NCBI GenBank assembly: GCA_002104945.1
Contig: MCFH01000005.1
Span: 434,001 to 498,000, forward strand
Reading direction: 5' to 3'
DNA length: 64,000 bases
DNA from: Piromyces finnis
Taxonomy: Eukaryota; Neocallimastigomycota; Neocallimastigomycetes; Neocallimastigales; Neocallimastigaceae
The notes beneath the pieces are model-generated. The model saw only the letters and a list, made by a program, of their open reading frames with translations, was not told the origin of the DNA and did not search any database. Position numbers and translations under genes: made by a program. How positions within the stretch are numbered: the first letter of the stretch is position 1; each line of letters starts with the position of its first letter. Positions 11,456 through 23,318 of this stretch are shown here, one piece after another.

Positions 11456-13939
11456 CTTTCCAAATAAGTATAATTATAAATTATATTTTTATATTTTATA
11501 ATTACACTTATTACTACTTCAAATGAAATTCTCTTTACGTTTTTCCATTAGATCAAATTTTAGTTCTTTCTCTCCATTTTCATATATATTATTTCTTCGA
11601 TAATTTCATTTCTTCTTTTAATCCCTAATAGAATAATGATTCTTAAGAAAATTTCTTCAGATCCAATTTTACCGAACAGCGTAAACTAAATATTTAATTA
11701 ATAATTAATTTATTTCTTAAATATTTTTTTAAAAGTTTTATTGCTGCTAACTTTCAAAAATTTTGGAATTTTAAATGCCTTTTATACTTTTTTTTAGAAA
11801 TAAGAAATATTAAATTAAAAAATTTAAATATATATTATCATGATATATATTTTAATAAACTAATAATATACTATATACTTCAGTTTTATATAATTTTCTT
11901 TTAAAATAAATTAATTAAAATATACTAAATTATATTAGTAATATATTGTATCTAATTTATTAATATAATTTAAACTATATAGAAATATATTTATAATAAA
12001 TTTAGTGTGATTAAAAATATAAATTTTAAAGTTATTTAGGCTATGAAATGAATCAATCATATTAAAAGTTAAAAGTCAATTAAAAAACTTTTATATATAT
12101 TGCAATACAAATTATTATTTAGGGGGGGAATAAAAAAATTGATTTACTATTATATATATTTTTATAGAATTATTTTGTTTACTATTATTTTTTATAGTGT
12201 ATTAAAAAAGCTGTAATAATTTTTATATAGTTGGTTTTATATTTCTTCATAGTTATATTAGCAAAAAAAAAAAAAAAAGAGAAAATAAATATAATATTTT
12301 TAAACTTTTTATTTAAAATCTTATTAAAGTTTATATTAAAAAAATAACAAAATATTTAAAAAATTCTTATTATTAAAAATAATTTAATTTGTAAAAAATC
12401 TTAATAAATATAAATGTAAAATTAGCTTTTTTTTTTCAGTATTTTGTGATTATTAACAGTAAAACAACTCGGTTCAATACACTCAAGATTTGTGGTTGAC
12501 TTATATACTTTATACTTATAAATTATTCAAACACATACTTAATATTATATGATTGTAAGAATATCTTTTCCTAATTATTATATTCTTAGATAGAGTTTAT
12601 ACCAAAATCTAACTATAAAATTTGTTTGTTTATCTGTTTATATTAAATACTATAATTACTATAAATACTTTAATTTATCACATGATTATAAAATATGATA
12701 AATACATTAATGTGCTAAATAAAATGTACCAAAAAACTACATGATAATCTATTCCAATATTACATTAATTACTTATATAACATTTATAGTAATATTCAAT
12801 TATATTACTAATTAAGGTTTTTTATAAATTAATATTAATATATTTAAAGTAAATAACTAAATATTGTGGGAGAAATAGGTGAAAGGTTCATTTTTAAAAA
12901 AAGATATTGAATAAACATATAGTGTATTAGAATGCAGTTAAAATTTATAGGCTATAAATATTTATTAAACAAATAAAAATTTCAACAGTTTTTATTAAGT
13001 ATGTAATATTTATATTAAAAATGCCTTTTTTTTTATTATTATTATTTCGTTCAGATTGTTTCAACTGGTTATTGTTATTTTTAAGTATTTTGTAATATAA
13101 AACTATTATGAAAATCTATTAATTTTATTTATTAAAAAGATATTGCTTTTAATAAAATGTATTTAAAGAATGTAGATAAATAATAAGAAAAATGCTTTTA
13201 TTGAATAGAATGAAGCATATTTAAACTATTTTGGTCAACTTAGTATCCAATTTATTTCCTTTTATATAATAACCAGCTGAAAAAAATATGTGTGTTATCA
13301 TAGTTTAATAAAATCCTTGGTTTATTCAAATTTATTATCGTAATACTATGCTTTTACTTTTTTTCTTGTTAAATATTATCAATAAAAAAGATTTTAATTG
13401 TTTTATCATTTATATTTTTTTAATTTTTTTTTTTTAATAAAATTTATTCATTTTGCAACTTGTGTATGTGTAGTTAATTAGGTAAAAAATAATAAAGTTC
13501 GAATTTTCCATTTGCTTTAATATTTAATTAATTAGAGCCAAGGCACATTTTTCTGATAATTGAGAAATATTTAAATATTTCGAAATTAATAGAAAGTTTA
13601 TTTCACTTTTCAATTAAATAAAATGTTTTTAATTTTTCTTGTTTCTTGCTCTGATATTAATTTAGAATTACTATCATTGAGCATTTTTTTATACTAGATT
13701 CTATTTTTATTTCATTGTAGAAAGAAAATCATTAACTCTTAAGTAATTATTTTAAAAAATAATTTTGTTGGTATTATTATAGCAATCATCATATATCTTA
13801 CACCAACCTAACATATTATTTTTGAATTCTTTAATGATATTATTAATTAGAAATATATAATTCTATTTATTAATATTTTAATTTACTTAAAATAAGCTAT
13901 ATTTAATAAAAAATTAAAATATAACATAAAAATTAATAT

Positions 13940-16900
13940 AAAACTACATTATAATAGGTGATAATACATATTGATAATTGATATTAATAATAAATTATAA
14001 ATAAAAGCAATAAATATATGTATATAAATAAAAAATAAATATAAAAAAATATAATAATTATTTAAGTTGCATAAAAGTATGATGAATTTTGCAATTTGTA
14101 CTGTTCTTACCTAATAAATTAATATAAACTAAATGAAATAAAAGAGAATAGAAGCATTAGATATGATAGTGTGGTGTTCACTAAACTCTCCCATGAGCTC
14201 ATAATGTTTTTATTTGAAGAAATACCATTGAATTCTGTGTATGAAATATTAGAAATATTCCTTTTTCATATCAGTACGACGTCGGCGCTATTGATTACAT
14301 TAGGTATCTTACTAAACCTATCAAAAAATAGCTTCATTGAGCAACTAATGATAGGAATTGTTTTAGTAAGAAAAGCCGCGAGACCCCTCTACGTATGGAA
14401 CATGAGACCCCACCGATGAACTGTAAAGCTGTTCATTCAAATGTCTTTGCTCCGCCTTATCGATTTAGAGTTTAGCATAAGCTAAAGTTCCACCAAAAAG
14501 GAATGCAAAAATGTAATTATAAATTATTTTTCTTACTTCCATTTCAGGGAGTAAGTAAGTGATGAATTGATTATTGTATTTGTTGTGAAAAAGAGTAAAA
14601 ATATCGTCAAGAAAGCTAAGTGAAGAAGTTCTGTACTAAGAGAATGCAGAACATTCTAATATTTAGTACTTTTAATATTTATTTTCATAAGTTTCTTATG
14701 TAGAGAACAAGTTTCTTTGGCCCAAGAGTAATGAGACATGGGAGGAATAGATCGGACGAGATCTATAATTTGATTTTCTCCATTTAACAAAGCATATCAT
14801 TTGTTGCGCAGCATAAATACCAAAGTGTTGGAATCCTCAAATCCCTTGTAAAAGCATACAGGTTAATAAATGAATTTCGTTCAAAAACAAAATCCTTGTT
14901 ATTCAAACTTTTATTGTGAAAGCTATTGACACTCCATAAAATAGCAGTATTGATAAGAGATTGAACTCTGAGAGTTCTATTTTTGTTGGAACCAAGTAAT
15001 GAAGCATAATAAGAGACTTTACTTAAAACATAGGAATGAGTGACTATATTTTTTAAACCAATAGAAACACAATTGTTGGTAAGAAAGCTCTTGAAAGAGA
15101 ATAAAGATTTTTGAATTTTTTGTACATGTTAGAATAGGAGTCAGAGGAAGATCTTCGTCGAAAGGGATTCCAAGATAGGTATAGCATGAAACCTGTGGAA
15201 TCGAGTACATGCCGATGTAAAATGTTGGGTCTACATAACCAGGGGATCTATTAAAGTTGATAGATTTAACAACAATAGTTGCACACTTATTTATTCCAAA
15301 AGACATTTCATTTAAATTAGCCCAGTTAAGTACTAGATTAAGCATCTTTTGAAGGTTCTTTATACTAGGAGCAATAAAAACAATGCAATGTCATCAGCAA
15401 AAAGGCCACCACGGCAACGTTTATTTCCTAAGCTAACTCCAAGCCTTTCACATTTATTTAAAATATTATTGATGAAGAGATTAGTATGTGGTATGGGACA
15501 TCCTTGTCTTACAATGGAAATAAATAGGCTAATACATTTTTCTTTATTACGAAAACCAAATTGCTTAGGTCTGATAAAACTATGAGAAAGAGCATACTTT
15601 GAGATTCTATCAGTTATGATTTTTGAGATGATTTTAAAGCCTACATTGATGAGAGAAATACCGCGATAATCATTAGAGTCTGAACGATCACCTTTCTTTG
15701 GAATAGAGACAATGGAAACAGAATTCCATTTCATAGGAAAGGAACCATTCCATATTTTAATGAAAATTAATTTAAGACAGTTTCCAGCAAACTTATGCTC
15801 TTTTTTTAGTTCTTTGTTGCAAAAGAAAGCTTTGAGGAATTCAATTGGGACACCATTGGGACCTGAAGTCTTATTATTCTTCATTGATAGAACAGTATTT
15901 CTAATTTCTTCAATAGAGATGGAACCATTAATACCCCATGCCATTTGATTAATATAATTGAAACGGAAGACTCTTTCTCAATAATCACGATTTAAGCTAT
16001 GATTTTTAACATCAGATGCGAGATTTTCATAGTGTTCAGCCCACAGTTTTAGTTGTTCTTGTGGAGAAAATAAATCCTTACTATTCTTGTCTTTAATGGT
16101 TGAAAATGAGAGGACAAATAACTTGGTTTGGCAAGTTTTTTAAGACCTTTCTAACTATGTCTAAAACTTTTGTCAATAAAGTGTTTACCAATAGAGGCAA
16201 TATTTTCTTTATGAAGATTGGATCTGAATTTACTCTTAACTTTTTTGATAGATTACATAAATTTTGGTAAATGGAAAACTGGTTAAGGTAATTTTCCATG
16301 GCAGCAACAATCTGAGAGAAGCTTTATATTTTTATAAGTCAGGTGTTTTTATGTGATAAATTTTTGGTGTATTAAGGACAATGGAATGCTGGACCTTTTA
16401 AATTCGCAGACACAATGGCTTTTATTTTTTTTCCTATAGCTTTGGAAGTATCTAAAAATTTGGAAACCATATCATCAGCTGATAGACTATCGCAATTAGC
16501 TTAAAGCTCAGAAGTAAGAGTGGCAAAACGGTTGCTAGAAAGAATGTAAGAACACTTTGTGTTACAAATATGACTCGACCACTTAAAAAACTTTTTTAGG
16601 TATTTTAAAACCATCAGAAGAGTCTTTTTTACAAGATACAAGGATCAGTTTGTGGTCGGACACATCATGGAAGATTTCACAAACTGAAGATTTATTAATT
16701 TGTTCTGCCATAGCTTTGTTGTATTGAAGATTTAGATCCTTTTTCCCAGGTGAAATTATTACCAATTAGCTTTGCCATAGTCCAATCAGGGAAGTGCTAT
16801 AAAAAATAAGATTTGATTTTAATAGCTAACAAATTAAAATCTCCTATAAGGATAGCCGGGTGTTGAACTTGTTATGCGATGCTAACTACTACTCAAGTTC

Positions 16901-17097
16901 ATCAAAGGCAATTAATCTGGTATCCGGCCATCTAGTTTGCGGGAAGTAAAAATTACCAATTGTACATCTCTGGCTCCAAAATGACAATAATATAACTGAA
17001 ATAATATACTTATATAGAAGAGATTCAGGTGTAAAGGAACATGTGTTTAAGTGACTAAAGTAGAAATGTCAGAGAGTGGATTTAATAAATCGTTTAT
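13940..17097 (-). pseudogene. LINE family B, long degraded copy 1
   Basis: A decayed non-LTR retrotransposon read on the minus strand. From right to left it has: the C-terminal half of an APE-type endonuclease (about 16560-17097, with an SDHKLILVS block), a linker (15945-16560), reverse transcriptase (14870-15944: IPKKGDRSDSNDYRGISLIN, VRQGCP, GGLFADDIA), and a C-terminal tail ending at 13940-14460. Many frameshifts and stops break it into short frames (15019-15345, 15360-15944, 16093-16299, 16583-16765). Against the copy at 19494-20794, about 234 bp (78 codons) of RT between GFRNKE...FISI and VRQGCP is missing in frame. The endonuclease N-terminus is absent: sequence jumps at about 17097 to a 5' monomer of family A type. 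Confidence 0.85.
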
Positions 17098-17148
17098 TAT
17101 CCATTGCGCAATGCTTCGGTTTATTTCTATTCACTCAGTATGAGTTTT
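17098..17148 (-). repeat. Partial LINE 5' monomer
   Basis: About 50 bp matching the 124-bp monomer of LINE A (ATCCATTGCGCAATGCTT... to ACTCAGTATGAG). The adjoining LINE A 3' end begins straight after ATGAG, so the monomer served as insertion target. Confidence 0.7.
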
Positions 17149-18325
17149 TTTATTTTTATTAATAGCATCAAATATTTTTAAGCATTATTACTTTATAATT
17201 ACTTTATTATTAATTTAATTAAAATTATAACACATGTAATAAAAAAAAATTAAAAATAAAAAATATAAAAAATATATATATATAAAAATAAACACAAATG
17301 AATAAAAATTGGGTATAATATATTCTAGTAATTTTAATTAAAGTAAGAAAGTATAATAATTGTATTTGACTTCCAATGGGACACCGAGCCAAAGGTCAAA
17401 ATTATGATCTCAATTGGTTGCGCTGGCCCTCCTGACATGTCTTACTGTTTCTTCAGCATTGACGCTCTTGGATGTTGCTTCAAACCTTTTGAACATTGAC
17501 CATTGCTGGCAATAGCAAAAGGTATGATTTTGGTTAGATGTTCCACGGTTACCGTCAAGAATGGTGTTCCTTCGTTAGTGCCAGAATGAATCTGACACTT
17601 ACAAAGTTCTTTCCATTCCCTTGAATTGTAATTGATATTGTTAAAACTTCTTCCCCCAAGAAGGAATTTAAATATTTTACTGCACACACTAGAATAATCA
17701 TACACGTTAATATTCACGGAATTATTAGAACTATTACTATCATTAACTAAATTACTATCTAAATTAGAATTATTATCTTCACTATTGCTATCATTACTAA
17801 TATTATTATTTCTACTACTACTATTGTTATTATTACTATTGTTATTATTACTATTGTTATTATTACTATTGTTATTATTATTACTACTATTGTTACTATT
17901 ACTATTAATGTTATTGCTATCTCTACTGATATTAACATTTTCATTATTATTGATAGGACTATTAGAATTACGTTGACTGAAAAAATTTAGTAACTGGACT
18001 ATGGAATCATAATGTTTAATACGGATATCTCTAAATGTTGGACAATCTAAAAACCAATGTTTAATATGTTTAATACTTTGAACACCACACTTGCAACATG
18101 GACAGTAGTTAGGACAAACTGGATCAACAAATTTAGCAGCTTTTGCAACTCTAGCATTCAACTTGTATCCGCTTCTTGCTTTCAATAGCCAGTAGAAACC
18201 ATAACATAATTTGATAAAATCTTTAGTTTCAATAAATTTATTATCATCATAATATTGCGCTTTGATTGAATTCCCTTTGAGATCTTTCCAATAAAAGTTT
18301 TTAACTGCTTTAACATCTCCATTTT
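17149..18325 (-). pseudogene. LINE family A, 3' fragment
   Basis: It begins at the left with a decayed poly-T (poly-A) end and the A-type 3' UTR, then the C-terminal 247 codons of the A ORF (17442-18185). These include the CCHC-like knuckle CPNYCPCCKCGV with a three-residue KHI duplication (SIKHIKHW), the Asn/Ser-rich tail and FKFLLGG. Coding continues open to about 18325 (the KNFYWKDLKG region), where the 3' end of LINE B interrupts at CTCCAT. The LINE A part that should follow is absent here. Confidence 0.85.
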
Positions 18326-19493
18326 TTTTATACTAGGAAGAGAATACACATCTTTTATTTATTTATTTAATTAGTGATATTACATAATATTAGGTGATAA
18401 TACATATTGATATAATAAATAATAAGTAAAAATAATAAAATATATATAAATAAAAATATAAATATAAAAAAATATAAAATAATTATTTAAGTTGCATAAA
18501 AGTTCAATGAACTCTGCAATTTGTACTGTGTTGAATTGGTCCCTACCTAATAAATTAAATGAAATAAAAAAAAGAAGTAACATCAGGTATGATAGTGTGG
18601 TGTCCACTAAACTCTCCCATGAGCTCATAATATTTTCATTCGAAGAAATACTAACATTGAACCCTGTGTACGGAACATTAGGAATGTTCCTTTGCCATAT
18701 CGGTACGACGTCGGCGCTCTTGATTACGTTAGGTATTTTACTAAACCTATCAAAAAGTAGCTTCATAGAGCTACTAATGATAGGGATTGTTTTAGTAAGA
18801 AAAGCCGCGAGACCCTCTACATATGGAACATGAGACACCGATGAACTATAAAGCTGTTCATTCAAATGTCTTTGTTCCGCCTTATCGATTTGTAGCTCAT
18901 CATAAGCTAAAGTTCCACCAAGAAGGAACGTAAAAATATAGTTATAAATTATTTTTCTTACTTCCGTTTCGGGGAGTAAGTATGTGATGAATTGATTCTT
19001 ATATTTATTATAAAAAAGGGTAAAAAGATCGTCAAGAAAGCTAAGTGAAGAAGTTCTATACTAAAAGAATGCAGAACATTCTAATATCCAATGGTAAAAA
19101 GATTGTTCATCATATCCGCAACATGGACAGACACGAGGGCAGTCAGGAGTAATTCTATTACTGACAATAGCAATTCAGATAGTATTTTCATAATCGCATC
19201 GAATACGAATAATCCAGGTAATTCCTAAATTTAAGTGAGGTTTGTTGTTGAGACCGATATGCATTAGGCGATTTGAATTAAGGAATTTGTTGTTAGTATA
19301 TCTGAGGGCTTTGCTTCCATTATTTAGGCTACTATTATTCCAATAATATTATCTAATATCTTTAGTACTTTTAATATTTATTTTCATAAGCTTCTTATGT
19401 AGTGAACAAGATTCTTTGGCCCAAGAGTAATGAGACATGGGAGGAATAGGTCGGACGAGATCTTTAATTATACAATTTGATTTTCTCCATTTA
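18326..19493 (-). pseudogene. LINE family B copy 2, 3' part
   Basis: Poly-T, then ATACTAGGAAGAG (the B 3' terminus), a short UTR, and the C-terminal coding part. The frame 18380-18865 (161 codons) is the last stretch, ending after a hydrophobic tail. Further right (19060-19300) lies the knuckle region with intact CAA codons where the 2309 copy has stops. The part ends at about 19493 (TTTTCTCCATTTA), where the sequence switches strand. Confidence 0.8.
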
Positions 19494-20794
19494 GCATGGG
19501 ATATAAATGGTCACATTTCTATTGAGGAAATTAGGAATGTTGTTCTGTCAATGAAGAATAATAAGGCTCCAGGTCCCGATGGTATACCAATTGAATTCTT
19601 TAAAGCTTTCTTTTGTAACGAAGAACTGGAAAAAAACATAAGTCTGCTGGAAATTGTCTTAAATTAATTTTTAATAAAATCTGGAATGGATCCTTTCCTT
19701 TGAATTGGAACTCTGCTTCCATTGTTTCTATTCCAAAGAAAGGCGATCTTTCAGATTGTAATAATTATCGTGGTATTTCTCTCATCAACGTAGGTCTTAA
19801 AATCATTTTAAAAATTGTAACTAATAGAATTTCAAAGTATGCTCTTTCTCATAATTTTATAGGACCTGAGCAATTTGGTTTTCGCAATAAAGAAGAATGT
19901 ATTAGCTTATTTATTTCCATTAGAGAAATCTGTCAAAGAAGAAAATTTAAAGGAAAAGCCACTTATGTTGCCTTTCTAGACCTTAAAAAAGCATACGACT
20001 CAGTTCCTATTTTTAATATCCTTACAAAGTTATATAAATTAGGTATACGTAGTAAATGTTTTGATTTTCTCAATAATCTCTACTCTACCTCTAAAGCTCG
20101 TGCACGTTTCTTGGATATGCTTTCCAATGAATTTCCTATCAACCGTAGTGTAAGACAAGGATGTCCTCTTTCTCCTATACTGTTTAATCTCTTTATCAAT
20201 GATATTTTAAACAAATGTGAAAGGCTTGGAGTTAGTTTAGGAAATAAACGTTGTTGTGGTGGCCTTTTCGCTGATGACATTGTTTTGATTGCTCCTAGTA
20301 AGAAGAACCTTCAAAAGATGCTCAATCTAGTCCTTGATTGGGCTAATTTAAATGAAATGTCTTTTGGAATAAGTAAATGTGCAACTATTGTTGTTAAACC
20401 TATCAACTTTAATAGATCCCCTAGTTATGTCGACCCAACATTTTACATTGATATGTACTCGATTCCAAAGGTTTCTTGCTATACTTATCATGGAATCCCA
20501 TTCGATGAAGATCTTTCTCTGACTCCTATTCTGTCTAATATGTACAAAAAAGTTCAGAAATCTTTATTCTCTTTTAAGAACTTCCTCACCAACAATTGTG
20601 TTCCTATTGGTTTAAAAAATATAGTAATTCATTCTTATATTTTATGCAAAGTCTCTTATTATGCTCCTTTACTTGGTTCCAACAAAAATAGAACTAGAAG
20701 AGTTCAATCTCTTATCAATACTACTGTTTTATGGAGTGTCAATAGCTTTCACAATAAAAGTTTTAATAACAAAGATTTTGTTTTTGAACGAAAT
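19494..20794 (+). pseudogene. LINE family B copy 2, inverted reverse-transcriptase segment
   Basis: This plus-strand segment encodes nearly the whole RT domain (frames 19437-19667 and 19700-20824, with one frameshift near 19660). Motifs: SIEEIRNVVLSMKNNKAPGP, SIPKKGDLSDCNNYRGISL, YVAFLDLKKAYDSVP, SVRQGCPLSPILFNLFI, GGLFADDIVLIAPS. Both neighbouring parts of the same element are on the minus strand. Compared with copy 1, about 90 bp on one side and about 615 bp (the linker) on the other side are missing. The last few codons of the frame (CYRYDLTT) are already antisense endonuclease sequence. Confidence 0.82.
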
Positions 20795-21802
20795 CTTTGT
20801 TACAGATATGACTTGACCACTTAAAGGTCTTCTTAGGCTTTTTGAAACCATCAGAAGAGTCTTTTTTACAAGATACAAAGATCGGTTTGTGATCAGAAAC
20901 ATTGTGAAAAACTTCACAAACTGAAGATTTGTTTATTTGTTCTGTCATAGCTTTGTTGTATATAATGTCCAATCCGGGAAGTGTAGTGATATATAAGATT
21001 TGATTTTAATAGCTGACATATTAAAGTCTAGTTTGCGGGAAGTAAATATTACCGATGATACATCTCTGGTTCCAAAATGATAGTATTGTAACTGAAATGA
21101 TGTATTTATATAGAAGAGGTTCAGGAGTAAAGGAACAAGAGTTATGAACACCAATGTAAAGTCCTCTCATACCTGGAACTTTAGGATTAGCACGTCTGTG
21201 TACTGGTTTATAGTTCGGTAGGCATGGTGAGGAAATTGCATTACTACAGAGGAATTGGCTGTTACCTACTTCTTGAAGGCAGACACATACAGGTTTGAAA
21301 ACAGAGATGAAGTATAAAACACCGTCCTTTTTCTCAGGGTTCCAACCATTGATGTTCCAACAAGTAAATAAGTTGAAAAAGGAAGCATTAGAACTCAAGT
21401 GACTAAAATAGAAATCGTCAGAGAGTGGACCAGTAGTAGACTTGATAGATCGTTTGTTTTTGTATGATCTATTGTTTTTGAGTTTATCAATGAATTTCCA
21501 AGATATTTTACTAGAGATTGGGAGTTTTTTAGAAAGAGAGTGTATAAGTAATATGGCTTTAAGAGGGCATTTTCCATTGACTTTTAGAATGAAATAGGTA
21601 CCGAGTGATTGTGAATATTTTTTGGTGAGGGATTGAAGAATATCATTGAAAGGTTGAATATCCTTTAAAAGAAATTCCATAAGTCGTTGTTTTGACCATG
21701 AACTAAGATCATGGATAAAAATTAGATATGATTTATTGGAGTTAGATCCGAAGAAACGAAATCACGTCGTAAGGTAGGTACAGTACAGTTGGTATTGTTC
21801 AT
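20795..21802 (-). pseudogene. LINE family B copy 2, N-terminal and endonuclease part
   Basis: The probable ORF start is the ATG at 21802 (MNNTNCTVPTLRRDF). After a frameshift near 21720 comes a basic N-terminal region that parallels LINE A (IHDLSSWSKQRLMEFLLKDI versus IRGIRSWSVNMLWEKLEVIL). The APE-like endonuclease then begins: CWNINGWNPEKKDG, LQEVGNS, MRGLYIGVHNS, IGNIYFP. Sequence missing between about 21040 and 20990 removes part of the endonuclease (the GDFN block). It ends in the SDHKPIFVS block. Confidence 0.78.
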
Positions 21803-23064
21803 TTTGAAAGAACTTATTATGACAATGGATATTAATATATTAATAAATTGAAGTATTGATATATTGATATAAATAAGATAATGAAATAAAATATATAGTA
21901 AAATATAAATAATAATAGTAAAGACGGATATGTTATATAGCTAGTGGATTATTTGTCAAACAATATTTTAAATTTTATGGCTGGAAAAGTGGCTAAGTTG
22001 TTGACAAACTTAGTTTTAACTTTACTGAAGACTTTAAACGGGAAAATAAATTTTGAATATCTATCACTCTGGATTTCTGTATTATAACTGTATTTTGAAA
22101 GCTCTTTAAATTTATAAGATTTGTATTATTTATTGGATGATTTTTGTATTGTGTTGATTCTGATTGTTGAATTTGAACATTCATTAAGGTTATTTATGTT
22201 GTAAGATAGAGAGATAATAAGAGTGAAAAATTATTATATCAAAAATAATGGAAAAAAGTTGAAAAATTTTGGGTAAACATAATAATTTTTTTTTAAAAGA
22301 TAAAATTGAAACAAGAGTAGTATTTATAATATAAAAATAGAATACTCGATTTTCCAGGATTGAAGCTTTGATAATAAAAAATGTTAAAAAAAGGAGTTAA
22401 TACTTACCATAAGAGTCCATAATAAACCTAATAAAGTTATATAAATATATAAAAAATACATATAATATAAAGTATATAAAATATATATATATATATATAA
22501 ATAGAAAAGAGATAGAAAGAGTATACAAAAGAATGTTAGTAGGAAAGAGATTCCTTGGAAAATCTATAGTTTCAAAAAATAAGAAATAAAAAAGATATTA
22601 CTAGAATCATATAAAATCATAAAAAATAAAAAAATAAAAAGCCGCGCCCCTCGAAAAAATAAAAAATAGAAATAGAAAAAATAAAAAGATTAAATATGAC
22701 TATAGTAATGAAAGCCGCACCCCACAACGAAACTCAAGAATAAATGAAAGGAATAGCAAACTAACTGAAAAAACAAAGCTATCTGACTAATCAACATATA
22801 AAGAGTAGAAAGGAATAAAAGAACAAAGAGAATAAGTAATAAACTGGGATAACAAAATGTCTATGAAAGCTAAAAAATAAAGAGAAATCAAAAATATTCA
22901 AAATCAGTATTTAATACTACCGAATTCAACAATATTAAGTTAAATATTATGTTATAAAGGTTGTAAAAAACAATTACTATCTAATGTAAGTTGAAGGTGT
23001 AAGAGAAATATGATATAACAACTAACCCTCAGATTATCAACTCTACTCGCTCAGTACCATGAGC
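21803..23064 (-). other. Probable 5' leader of LINE B copy 2
   Basis: There is no convincing gene. On the minus strand it lies upstream of the LINE B start codon and ends, at its far right, in CTCGCTCAGTACCATGAGC. That is the same block found in LINE A 5' ends and is where LINE A copy 1 has inserted. Two small GC-rich islands (AAGCCGCGCCCC near 22640, AAGCCGCACCCC near 22712) are near-repeats of each other. A 63-codon Gln/Asn-rich minus frame at 21993-22184 is unsupported. Calling this the LINE B leader is inference. Confidence 0.4.
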
Positions 23065-23318
23065 TTTTTTTTTTTTTTTTTTTTTTTTTTTAACGGCATC
23101 AAATATTTTAAACTTTATTAAAATTATAATACATGTAATATAAAAATTAAAAAATAAAATAAAAATAAAAAAATATGTTTAAATAAGCACAAATGAATAA
23201 AAATTGGGTATAATGTATTCTAGTAATTTTAATTAAAGTAAGAAAGCCACTATTATACTAAAGTATAATAATTGTATTTGACTTCCAATGGGACACAGAG
23301 CCAAAGATCAAAATTTTA

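Larger units (their letters stand above)
9130..13939. other. About 4.8 kb gene-free AT-rich region
   Basis: There is no ORF of note, tRNA or rRNA. Two structured stretches inside it are listed separately (9922-10042 and 10960-11455). Homopolymer and TA-rich sequence dominates. A G7 run at about 12123-12129 is unusual for this composition. Confidence 0.55.

Noticed and set aside
17785-17976. Plus-strand poly-Leu frame.
   Set aside because: Antisense reading of the Asn/Ser codon repeat in the LINE A C-terminus.
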